From Culex pipiens pallens (lineage: Eukaryota; Arthropoda; Insecta; Diptera; Culicidae): a stretch of DNA of 64,000 nucleotides. The DNA lies in assembly GCF_016801865.2 (NCBI RefSeq), contig NC_068938.1, positions 52,778,493 to 52,842,492 of the forward strand. The letters are read 5' to 3'. Positions 11,361 to 21,946 of this stretch are shown here, piece after piece; position 1 is the stretch's first letter; every line of letters starts with the position of its first letter. Under the pieces are notes generated by a model. The model ran no database searches and was not told the origin of the DNA. It worked only from the letters and a program-made list of their open reading frames with translations. The translations under genes were made by a program, and so were the position numbers.

Positions 11361-11991
11361 TGTCTCAATTATTTAGTTTATACAATCATAAAAAAAAGTT
11401 TTTTCTATTTTTTTTATTTTAATGTTTTTTCACATTCATTTTTATAATGAAGGTACGCACAGTTTATCCAATTTTTGATGATTTGGATATTTGTAAATTT
11501 TATTTAGCTGACCCTTATGGATTTTCATATAGACATAGAAAACAATTTGTATCATTGTTTTTCTTTACTTCTGTTGAAACAAAAACACAAGAATTTGTAA
11601 ATATCTTAAAATGATTTTGGAAATAGAGTTGAGAGTCATATTTAGCATGTTTTGACTCGCTTAAAAATATTTTTAATGTTAATGGAACTCTAATGTGCAG
11701 ACAGTAAAAAAATTCACGATAAAATTTTATTTTTTAAACACATAGATTTTCTAAAAATAATGATTGCAAAACAACAGAGCTAGTTTAAAATGCTTTTTTT
11801 AAACGCTACATTTCAAAAGTTGAAAGTACGGCTTTTTAATTTCAATTTTTATTTAAGTATTTTTTAAATTCATTTTTTACCTCTCCCCCTATATTTTGCT
11901 CCGAGTCGCTTTAATAATTGGGATTGGGAATTTTTCATCATTGCGTAAACATGTTTCTCAATTTTATAATCATTCATTGCCTATACAGCAT
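11361..11991. other. AT-rich spacer with a diverged dispersed repeat
   Basis: About 11620-11830 aligns loosely with 43390-43600. Shared words are 'gcatgtttt' followed by 'actcg' and 'aaaaatatttt', and 'tgattgcaaaacaa' followed by 'taaaatg'. No gene seen. Confidence 0.5.
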
Positions 11992-11995
11992 GAAT

Positions 11996-12833
11996 TGAAA
12001 AAAAAAAGTTTTCGATCGGGCCCAGTACTAAAAATGGGGCTCGTTGGTCAAAATAATTAGACCTTTCTTATTTGTTAGGTCATTAGTCATTAGTGATTAG
12101 GCTGGGGTAGTTCAAAAAATAGTAATCTTTGTATTTTTTTTTTTTTGCAAAAAACATTTTTTTTTCAAAAAATCATAACTCCAAGCCATTGCAATCCAAT
12201 TCAGTATTCTTGGACTCAAAGGAAAGGAAATTTATTTAGATTTTAGAGAGAAATAGTTTGGAGTTTTAAAAATTTTACCCACAAATAAAAAAAATCGTAT
12301 GAAAACATGAAATATGATATATGATATTGCAGGTCTCGGGAACAAAGCGCCTATGTCTGAAACTATTTTAATTGGATTCCTCGTACATAAGGTATCTCAA
12401 AATGGTAAATTTCATTAACAGAATTCCAAGATAGCCGTGTGTAAAACCGGAAAAATGATGAAAACGCGGAAAAACAACTTTTTCACTAAAACTGCGACGA
12501 CTTTAAATTTTAAGCGATGACCTATACTTTTCAAGTTCCTAGAAATCAGTTTTAATTTAAAAAAAAAATCAAATCATATCATGTTAATAAAATCTCAACA
12601 TTTTGTGATTTGTTATGCAAAATTTTCCGAGAAATCCATCAAAAAAAATGTGGCTTTGGCGAAAATCGACGAAAATTGCCATTTTCGAACCACCCTAACA
12701 CGGCGTAAGTCACCTTAAAGGCTAAACAAAAAAATTCGTTTCTAATTATTCAGGCCAAGGCACCTCAACTCTGATTTTGGGCCTGAAAGGAAATTTTTTT
12801 TTTAAATCATACTGTTTTTGTAGGGAATTGCTG
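11996..12833. mobile_element. Palindromic CAGCAATTCC element, copy 1
   Basis: Right end GGGAATTGCTG at 12823-12833 and subterminal sequences on both sides ('gatcgggccca' with 'aataattagacc', and the inverted 'ctaattattcaggccaagg' with 'gggcctgaaagg') match the copies at 18050, 20698 and 50576. The left tip reads CAGCATG instead of CAGCAATTCC...CAGCATG. This suggests loss of 19 bp between two CAGC words. TATA flanks both sides (11992-11995 and 12834-12837). Confidence 0.85.
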
Positions 12834-13089
12834 TATACTTGCATTTTTGTAAGCACAGTTGCCATAAATTGTATTAGGTATGTCTTTTTTAAGACAAAAA
12901 AAAAAACAAATTTGACTTTTTTTAAATGGAATAACTAACAGTTTTTGGAAAAAAAAACAAATATATGCTAAGGGATTGAATTTCGAATTACAACATATTA
13001 TTCGGATGATTTTTTTTTTTATTCGAATAGCATGAAGTAAGTGTTTTTTTTAACATTTTTTATTACTCTTGGTAATTCCTTAATTAACA

Positions 13090-13225
13090 AAAAGAAATGC
13101 TTTAAAATGGATTACGATGTTACCAACAGCTGAAAGGAAATCCAAAACTTTGTAATGTACCTCAAAAGAACTGATTGTTACTTGATTTCTTACAATAAAG
13201 TTGAATTGGAAACCGAAAATTCCTA
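13090..13225 (+). mobile_element. 3' end of a TTGAA-tailed non-LTR element
   Basis: Aligns with the 3' untranslated region of the gag remnant at 27345-27876. Shared words are 'aaaatggatta' with 'gatgt', 'cagctgaaaggaa' followed by 'tccaaaact', and 'caaaagaac'. It ends 'acaataaagttgaattggaa', an AATAAA signal before a single TTGAATT. The copy is severely 5'-truncated. Confidence 0.65.
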
Positions 13226-15255
13226 TAAGATAGTTTGAAAAGTTTCTGATTAATTTTATCTAATTTGAACGGTAAGCGTCATCCATTATGCTCAGAACGC
13301 CCTTAGACCACTGAAGGTAACACACCATCGTGTCGCACTTTCCGCGATAAGCTCATTAAATTATGTGCAGAATCGCATGAAATATTCATCATGCCGTCCA
13401 ACACGACCAAACCATCGCGCACTGCAGGACCTCGAGTACTCCCCCCCGAATGCCCCAACCCCGTTGTTCGTGTGGTGCAATGTTCCTGCCAACCACCCAA
13501 CCAGGATCGGAAATCCGTCCATCTCAAGTCACTTACGGATGGACGGTTGACGTGCCGGGCCCGGCCTTGGGTCTACACGCCAGCGGTCACCGTGGGACGG
13601 AACACAAAAGACAATGCCAGGTTGGTGCGCCGTAATTAGATTTAGTGAACCGTGTGATACTGCATCGAGGACCGCATTTTACCGGGGGAGTCGGTGGGTG
13701 TCTCAAGGACAAGAAGGGAAGACTGTGAGAATTAGTCAATTTTTAGCAGAGGAACTTATTTCGTAGTGTTCGGAATCTTCCAACATGCAGTGTCCACCAA
13801 AGATCCGTAACTTTATGAGGTTGGAACCTTTAAAATATCTTTGAAAATCAAATCGCATTGCTGTACAATGCATCTTTGATGTGTTTTAAATTGAAGGATT
13901 CCATGTAATTTATCGAAGACATCAACTTCTTAAACTCTCTCTAACCTTTCTACCAAGATCTCGGTGCCAACCTCCAACGGTCCAAACCTCGGATATAGCG
14001 CATCGGGCAGCTTAAGCAACAAGGCAGGCAGATTTTGCAGATGCAATTCCGACATGCACATAATGAATAATAAATAATTCTGGCGGCGTGAGGCAGCAGC
14101 AAATCCGTCGAAACCATCATGAGCACGAGGATCCACAGGGTTTCGGGTCGACCCCGGCAGCTTGTTTGCTAATATGTGATGAGCCTTCACGTGGTTTCTG
14201 GGTACTGACTCACATTAGTTGGACACAGCGATAGTGTTGGGCTAGGGAGTGTCCTACAAGTGTTTGCTAGTGTTGATACTCGATCCTGTGAATAAATTGT
14301 GTAATCTGATTAGATTTGGAAAATTGATCGCAGCAATTAACATATCAATAATTTTCTTTTTAAAGTACCAGAATTTTAGTGTTTTGTCCACTTACTTTTA
14401 AACATGTGGAAATTATTTGAATTTAAAACGGTTTGGAATATCCTTGTTGATAAATAAAGCAAACGAATTGAAATATAACACATGAACACAATAGGTCAAC
14501 CCCGTAGCCACGGTCAACTGTTTCGTTTGGACCCAGCGCACAACCCAAGCAGAATAATTACACCAACTTTGTACCAGTTCCAACCGTATGCCCTCCAACG
14601 ATGACCACAGCTGCTGACCGTTTCGCAGAAGTTTGCCCCTTAACGAATGAATCATTTCGTCTGAGCGAGCAAAATTTATGAAAATCGTAAAATAAGGGTC
14701 AATTCCCTAATCATGTCCAGGGTTGTCGTCATCTGGCCTGGCCACGGGGCGAACTGACCCTTTTGCATCCAAGCTGACATTCATCATGAATTTATTAGAG
14801 CAACAGTTTGTGCTTAAATTTGGTCCGCGGTTTCTGAGCTTTGACCCTCGACGAGCGTAAATTAACTCTCTCCTCTTCCATTAAAACTATGTTGCGCTAA
14901 AGTGTGAACAACTCTAAAATGAGAAACAAGCTTATTAGCAAAGCTGTTTAGCACAAACTAACACGAAATGCAATTCAATTTGATTGCCGAGGTGAACAAA
15001 TTCCGCAGCTCGCCCACCCGAGAGACCATTTATCATCCCAGGTTGCATACAAATGTGCCCAGCTGTAGACAACGTCGTCTCGACGGCTATGTGTTGAACA
15101 CGGTGTAGATCCAGCGGGTGCCAGCGGTGGACCACGTTGGAGCATACCGCTGCAAGTTTGGGAACATTGTTCTGTAGAAATGGTGTTTGCTTAGCGTTAA
15201 CCAGTGCGGCAAACTATAGCGGAGTTGACACCAGAAAAATGGTGGAACTTTCAGT
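13226..15255. other. 2-kb low-repeat island, GC-richer
   Basis: The longest run without recognisable repeats in the first third of the window. GC-rich DNA lies at about 13380-13720 and again at 13930-14220 and 14500-15230. Overlapping frames of 61-86 codons on both strands reflect GC content, and none shows a domain or a consistent strand. Homeodomain-type TAAT clusters occur near 14058-14076. It could hold enhancers or non-coding exons of a neighbouring gene; no product is assigned. Confidence 0.45.
13515..13546. repeat. Small GC-rich hairpin
   Basis: CCGTCCATC (13515-13523) is exactly complementary to GATGGACGG (13538-13546), with a 14-bp loop, in the GC-rich part of the low-repeat island. 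It is too short for a typical miRNA precursor. Confidence 0.7.
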
Positions 15256-15457
15256 CATTGCTAGTACCAACCACTAGTGTCTTCCTACAAGGACTTCGCC
15301 GCCCTGGGCTCCTAAGTGTATGAAAGTATGGCACGGAGCGACGGCGCCGAATACCCATATTTACACAAAGAATTTTAGAGCGCCCGCCGTGGGATTCGAA
15401 CCAGCGACCTCTGGATTGTGAGTCCAGTGCGCGGTTCGATTGATCCACACGGGCTGG
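15256..15457 (-). mobile_element. tRNA-like SINE, second family, copy 1
   Basis: Read on the minus strand, the head is a near-complete tRNA fold. The acceptor arms are GCCCG and CGGGC, and there is an anticodon-type stem-loop with stem CTGGA/TCCAG and loop CTCACAA. Box B GGTTCGAATCC is perfect. The body of about 125 bp ends 'gtggttggtactagcaatg'. A copy in the opposite orientation lies at 28330-28526. If the loop is read as a tRNA the anticodon would be CAC (Val). No target duplication was found. Confidence 0.85.
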
Positions 15458-15733
15458 CAGGGTGGTTTTGAGTCTGGACCAAATTACGGTTTATAAAAGA
15501 CAAAAACTGTTCATGAAAAACTTGTATTTATGTGTGCGTATTAGGATATAACAAAATGAAATATGCGTTTTAAAATGCATTTTACACCTGCTCAGATGTT
15601 TTGCTATCTTTAGTTTCCAAAATATCAAAATATTGGCGAAATATTTGTTTTGTCGAAAAAAAAAACAGTTTTGTAGTACTATGCAACGGAGTTTCACCAA
15701 AATTAAAATTAATCGATCTCAATTATGTTAAAT

Positions 15734-16238
15734 GGGTAATTCTCCGCCAACTCACACAGCAGTTGCCCCGACCCCTCTTCGATTTGCGTGAAACTTTGTC
15801 CTAAGGGGTAACTTTTGTCCCTGATCACGAATCCGAGGTCCGTTTTTGATATCTCGTGACGGAGGGGCGGTACGACCCCTTTCATTTTTGAACATGCGAA
15901 AAAAGATGTTTTTCAATAATTTGCAGCCTGAAACGGTGATGTGATAGAAATTTGGTGTCAAATGACTTTTTATGTACAATTAGACGCCAGATTTGATGAC
16001 GTACTCAGAATTCTGAAAAAACGTATTTTTCATCGAAAAAAACCACTTAAAAATGCCATTTTCCGTTACTCGACTGTAAAAGTTTTTGGAACATGTCATT
16101 TTATGGGAAATTTAATGTTCTTTTCGAATCTACATTGACCCAGAAGGGTCATTTTTTCATTTAGAACAAAAAACCATAAAATGACATGTTAAATTTTTTT
16201 TTTTAAATTTTGCTGTGTGAGTTGGCGGAGAATCACCC
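15734..16238. mobile_element. 505-bp MITE (GGGTAATTCTCC ends)
   Basis: GGGTAATTCTCCGCCAACTC at the left is matched by GAGTTGGCGGAGAATCACCC at the right; in reverse complement 19 of 20 bases agree, and the match continues through ACACAGCA. AAAT flanks both ends (15730-15733 and 16239-16242), a 4-bp duplication. A second, internal inverted pair, 'aacatgtcattttatgg' at 16090-16106 and 'ccataaaatgacatgtt' at 16171-16187, forms a hairpin near the right end. Non-coding. Confidence 0.9.
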
Positions 16239-18049
16239 AAATATATTAACAAAAAAAGAAAAAACAAAGATAGTTTATCTGTTTTTTTTATTTAGCTTTG
16301 TTTAAAATTTATTGTAATTGCTTTTGTAGATTGCAATTCAATTCCCTGATACCATTAACTTAAAAAAAAACATTCAAATTGCATTGGTCGTTGTAAGTTT
16401 TTTTTAAGTTTCATTTTTCTCAACACAGTACTGGTCAAAAGTATATGACATTGGACGATTTGTCAAACCTAACTCCAAATTCAAATTGCTGGTGTTCGCT
16501 CGTGTTTCGACCAAACCTCATGAAATTTTCAGCATAAGTATTTCGGAATGTCTACTTTCAGATGCTTTTTGAAAAACTTAGCTACCTATTATCATTTCAA
16601 AGTTATTGACATTTTCGTAAAAAATACGATTTTGACCCACACTTACTATTCTTACGATATCTCTAAAAATATTGACTGTATCAACTTCATATTTTGAGCA
16701 CTTTATCTTGAGATAGTTTCTAAATATCATCCCAAATTTTAGCTAAATTCATTAACAACAAAAAAAGTTTTCATTAACAACAAAAAAAGTTCTTTTAAAT
16801 CATAGAATACCCTAATGAAACTTTCAGAGGCAATAAGAAATTGTCTTTCTTGTGAATTTAATAAATGTTATGTTATATGGTATAATGAGATTTTCTGCAT
16901 ATGTGTGACCCATTAAATTCTTTCAATTTCTTAAGAATTCTCTTGAAATTTTTAATTCTTTTGTATTGTTTTGCATTATTTTAAATTTATTTGTTTTTAA
17001 ATTCATAAAAATGTCTCTCAATTATTTTTAATTGATTAATTTAACATAATGTACATAAAACCTTTTTACATAAAACCTTTGGAAAAAGAACGATTGAGTG
17101 TGCAGTCCATCGAGCTTCTATCGCAATGGAAAACGCCTTTGCATACGTTATTTCTTAACCCAAAAAAATCACAAAATTAAATGTTACAGTTTAATACATT
17201 TAATCCACCAAAAATATCATTTACAACTAACCCTAGAACTTTCAATAAGCTATTTCATGATTAAAGTGATTTGTATAAATTGTAATTTTTCCATGCGTAA
17301 ACGAACTGTCAAACTTTTTTATGGACAAAAATCAATACCTCAAGAGATTTCAATTTGACCTTCAAGAAAATAGATGGCTCTTATCCTAAATTATCGACCG
17401 ATTCTTCGGCTCCTTATCAAAAAATTCCCAAGTTTTTTTCAGCGTTTTGGCTGTAGTGGCACAATTAAAGAAGAAACCCCAATGTTATTACATATTTGAA
17501 AAGATAATTGATTTTCCAACATAGAAATGACATGCATAATGAACAATATTATACCTGTGCTTCTCCTGAAATGAAAATGTAGCGTGACGGGACAACATCG
17601 TAAAACTGGAATTTTAAAAGGCACACCAAAAAAATCGACACAGTTTTGCCAGATTGATGTTTTAAAACTTTTGCTCTTCTACACATTATCACAAATTGAA
17701 AAACGAATCTTTTGCTCTTTGAACTGAAAGATTTGGTTGAGATTTGAGTTTTTGCCAGCCATTTCTTTTCGTGACGGGACAACGAAAGGAGCAGAGTTAT
17801 GAAAAAACTCCTCTCCCATTCAATGACTTGCAGACCTTATTTGGTCAATATTTTTGGCATTTCAGATAAGAAAACGCATTTAAAGCACATTGCAATTATA
17901 AGATCATAATTTAAATTAAATTTTTCATATAAAAAATCACATTGAAAATTGAAAAAAGTGACATTTTGGTGTAGCTTCGCTAAGAATCGGTCTATCTAGG
18001 AAACACGATGTTAAACGTAAAACTTAAATATAAATCGCATACACATAGG
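16239..18049. other. AT-rich spacer with one Tc1/mariner-like tip
   Basis: CAGTACTGGTCAAAAGTATA at 16426-16445 resembles a Tc1/mariner terminus, but no inverted partner follows, so only one end remains. A 22-bp AT-rich block containing 'gttttcattaacaacaaaaa' is duplicated in tandem at about 16747-16790. CGTGACGGGACAAC occurs at 17582 and again at 17771 in the same orientation. No gene seen. Confidence 0.5.
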
Positions 18050-18885
18050 CAGCAATTCCCCACGAAAACAGCATGATTCGAAAAAAAAGTTCTCCGATCG
18101 GGCTCAAAATTTTTCCGGGGGCTCCTTGGCCAAAATAATTAAACCCGTATTTTTTTTTTGGCCATTAGGGTGACCTAGGCCGTGTTAGGGTGGTCAAAAA
18201 AATGGCCATTTACGTCGATTTTTGCAAAACCACATTTAAAAAAAAAATCATAATTTTTATAATTAAAATACGCAATTTTTGGTACCCAAACATGTATAGG
18301 TCATCACTGAAATTTTAAAGTTATCGCAGTTTTAGTGAAAAAAGTAGTTTTTTGCTGTTTTCGTCATTTTCCCGTTTTTGCGCGCGGCGCGTTGAAAAAC
18401 CCAGTTTTTACTTTCAAAAAATCATATCTCGGAATATTGATAACACAATTTTACCATTTTATGATATTTTACGTAAAATTTTCCGAGGAATCCGAAAAAA
18501 AAAATTTCAGACATAGGCTCTTTGGTCCCGAGACCTTCAAAAGAGCATTTTAAGTTTTCATTTGACCTTTTCATATGTTAGGCTAGATTTTAAAAACTTC
18601 TTTTTATATTTCTTTGAAAGGCCATTTTATCAACTTTAATTTGCGTATCAGACAGCTAAAATCGGTTAAAATGGTGCGGAGTTATGATTTTTTTTTAAAT
18701 GTGGTTTTTGCAAAAATCGACGAAAATGGCAATTTTTTGGACCACCCTGACACGGCCTAGGTCACCCTAATGGCCAAACAAAAAAAATCGGGTCCAATTA
18801 TTTTGGCCAAGGAACCCCCAGAATAATTTTGAGCCCGATCGGAGAACTTTTTTTCGAATCATGCTGTTTTCGTGGGGAATTGCTG
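18050..18885. mobile_element. Palindromic CAGCAATTCC element, copy 2
   Basis: Complete copy. CAGCAATTCCCCACGAAAAC at the left and its exact inverse at the right, with a long inverted arm on each side ('ccgatcgggctcaaaatttt' against 'ttgagcccgatcgg', 'gccattagggtgacctaggc' against 'cctaggtcaccctaatggcc'). TAGG flanks both ends (18046-18049 and 18886-18889). The 72-codon frame at 18335 lies in an arm and is not a gene. Confidence 0.92.
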
Positions 18886-18889
18886 TAGG

Positions 18890-20130
18890 GAAAAAAATGT
18901 GTTAAGTATTCAACTGGGCAAAATCAAGTTATGTTCTATCTTTTTTTTTGTTTCCAATATAAGGCAATTTGAAAAGAGGCTATTTGAAAATTTGACTAAA
19001 ACGATTTTGCTGGAATTCGTGATTTAAGCATTTTATGATAGCATAAACTGCGCTAAAATTTCCGTTTTTAAATTGTTTTCACGTATATTTCTATTAAAGT
19101 TCGATGTTAAAAAAAATGTTTGTTTTTTTTTCGTGTCAATATTAAAAATTGAACGAATTGAACATTTTTTTAACTAGTAACCAGTGATTAAATCGTCATA
19201 ATTCGTTTTCTGTTGATTTTTTTTTTAATACGGAGAAATGTCCAGGACCGATACTATATGAATATCTGGTTACCCTTTCACTTTCCTATAAGGGACGTGA
19301 GGTTCAAGTACACATTAAAACATTTGATAACACACGCATTTTTGTTTTCCTGCATTGGTGACTGCATCAAAAAATTAAGCCATAAGCGAAAAATACAGTA
19401 CCGTAAACCGGGGTGACTTTGATAGGATTTCAATTTGTTTTTAGAATATTTTCCAACAGGTAAGGTTTTTCTCAAGATTATTATTTTTAAAACATGTACT
19501 GGGGTAGGCCACACAAAGTCCATGCACTATTTCGGAAAAAAAAAATTTTCAATGATGTTTAGAAAAATAGTTACGTAAAAAATTCTAAGTTTGAATTCCG
19601 GGGTGACTTTGATAGTCATAGTTTTTCTTGTTAAAATCATATTTAAGATGTTCAAACTACATTTGTACGTTAAATGTACCATCACTAAAGTAGCTGATAT
19701 AGTTTTAAGAAAAAAAAATCAATGTTTATATTTAGTTAACTAAGTGTATAAGCTTTTAAGCAAAATACATATAAATTTTAGGTAAAATTGTTAAAAAGTC
19801 GGAATTTTGCCTGAAATTTGTTAAAACTAGTTTTGTTTATAAAATTATCGATTTATATTGCATTTTATACTGAATTCGAAGCACGAATCACAAGTTTTCA
19901 CATTTTACATGAAATTTGTTCAACTGAAATTGCCTATAAATTTAGAGAGTTTTTATAATTGTGTTTCAAAAACACATATTATTTATTTTTTACAAACTTT
20001 TTTAACCTTCTCCTAGTGGAAAATTGTCCAAAGAATCCGAAAATGCATTCCGTTTTCCGATAAAAAATCATGTTCATTGAGAAAATCATGACACTTTGAG
20101 AAGTTTAAAATAATGACGTAAAAAAACATA
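18890..20130. other. AT-rich spacer with paired CCGGGGTGACTTTGATAG words
   Basis: CCGGGGTGACTTTGATAG occurs twice in the same orientation, at 19408 and 19598. The first follows TACCGTAAA (19399), the tip of the MITE type at 28753. 'ggtaggccacacaaagtcca' (19503) echoes a segment in the hAT interior near 2675-2690, in reverse. The frames here are not gene-like. Confidence 0.5.
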
Positions 20131-20653
20131 AACACCGTTATGTGGGTCTTTGTATCGATAGAATAGATTTTTCGTTGGAATTTCGTACCAACCCGGAATT
20201 ACGTCGTCGGAAAATCCACCGGCATCCGAACCGCTCCACGATTCACAAGTCAACCTATGTGGCATCAAAAAGGGCATAAAATTTCCGATCTTTTGATACC
20301 CATACATCTCGGTTTTCTATAAAACCCACGTTTTTAAATACCTAGGTAAAAAGTAAGTTTCATCCACGAGAACAAAACTTACGAAATTCCATATATTATT
20401 GGCAGGTTGTTCAAATGAAACCCTAACAACGTTTCTGCCTAGGTATTTAAAAACGTGGGTTTTATAGAAAACCTAGATGTATGGGTATCAAAAGATCGGA
20501 AATTTCATGCCCTTTCCGATGCCACATAGGTTGACTTGTAAATCGTGGACCGGTTCGGATGCCGGCGGATTTTCCGACGACGTAATTCCGGGTTGGTATG
20601 AAATTCCAACGAAAAATCTATTCTATCGATACAAAGACCCCCAAAACGGCGTT
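20131..20653. repeat. Foldback with about 217-bp arms
   Basis: 20131-20347 is the inverted repeat of 20438-20653, with a loop of about 90 bp. Each arm, read inward-to-outward, carries the same frame of about 60 codons starting MYGYQKIGNFMPF (minus at 20307, plus at 20477). The arms differ at silent and replacement sites in similar numbers (about 5 silent and 4 amino-acid changes by eye), so there is no sign of protein constraint. No known domain is recognised. Likely a non-autonomous foldback element. Confidence 0.75.
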
Positions 20654-20697
20654 ATACTCACTCCAGAATGTTTATTTAGAAATTCTATGGTAATATA

Positions 20698-21942
20698 CAG
20701 CAATTCCCCACGAAAACAGCATGGAAAAAAACGAAAGTCCTCGGATCGGGCTCAAAATTTTTCTGGGGGTTCCCTGGCCGAAATAATTAGACCCGTATTT
20801 TTTTGTTTGGCCATTAGGGTGACCTACGGCGTGTTAGGGTGGTCTGAAAAATTGCCATTTTCGTTGATTTTTGCAAAAACCACTTTTTTCGAAAAATTAT
20901 AACTCCTCGCCATTTTAACCGATTTCAATTGTCTTATACGCAAATGAAAGGTGATAAGTTGGCCTTCAAAAGAAAAATAGTAAGAAGTTTCAAAAATATA
21001 GCCTAACATATAAAAAGGGCGTATGAAACTTTAAAATGCCGTTTTGACGGTGTCTGGACCAAAGAGCCTATGTCTGGAAATATTTTTATCGGATTCCCCG
21101 GACATTTTTACATAACATACTAAAAAATGGGAGGAGTTCATTAACAGGATTCCGAGATATGATTTTTTGAAAATAAAATCCGTGTTTTTCGACGCGCCGC
21201 GCGCAAAAACCGGAGAATGACGAAATTGGCAAAAAATCAACTTTTTTCACTAAAACTGCAATAACTTTAAAATTTCAGCGATGACCTATACATGTCTGGG
21301 TACCAAAAGTTGCGTCTTTTAATTACGAAAATTTTGGTACACATACATGTATAGGTCATCGCTGAAATTTTAGAGTTATTGCAGTTTTAGTGAAAAAAGT
21401 TGATTTTTTGCCAATTTCGTCATTCTCCGGTTTTTGCGCGCGGCGCGTCAAAAAACACGGATTTTATTTTCAAAAAATCATATCTCGGAATCCTGTTAAT
21501 GAACTCCTCCCATTTTTTAGTATGTTATGTAAAAATGTCCGGGAAATCCGATAAAAATATTTCCAGATATAGGCTCTTTGGTCCAGACACCGTCAAAACG
21601 GCATTTTAAAGTTTCATACGCCCTTTTTATATGTTAGGCTATATTTTTGAAACTTCTTACTATTTTTCTTTGGAAGGCCAACTTATCACCTTTCATTTGC
21701 GTATAAGACAATTGAAATCGGTTAAAATGGCGAGGAGTTATAATTTTTCGAAAAAAGTGGTTTTTGCAAAAATCGACGAAAATGGCCATTTTTCAGACCA
21801 CCCTAACACGCCGTAGGTCACCCTAATGGCCAAACAAAAAAATACGGGTCTAATTATTTCGGCCAGGGAACCCCCAGAAAAATTTTGAGCCCGATCCGAG
21901 GACTTTCGTTTTTGTCCATGCTGTTTTCGTGGGGAATTGCTG
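20698..21942. mobile_element. Palindromic CAGCAATTCC element, copy 3 (longest)
   Basis: 1245 bp, almost wholly two arms of about 600 bp around a short centre near 21300-21345 ('gacctatacatgt' against 'acatgtataggtc'). Tips are CAGCAATTCCCCACG and CGTGGGGAATTGCTG. Perfect TATA flanks (20694-20697 and 21943-21946). Paired 69- and 61-codon frames on opposite strands are mirror images of the arms, not genes. Confidence 0.93.
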
Positions 21943-21946
21943 TATA

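Noticed and set aside
15386..15457. Functional tRNA-Val gene on the minus strand
   Set aside because: The fold is good, but the same head plus body recurs at 28330, so it is a SINE.
16426..16690. Complete Tc1/mariner element
   Set aside because: Only one terminus is visible; no inverted partner and no transposase.
20477..20902. 141-codon plus frame
   Set aside because: It starts in a foldback arm and runs into the next palindromic element, so it crosses a transposon boundary.
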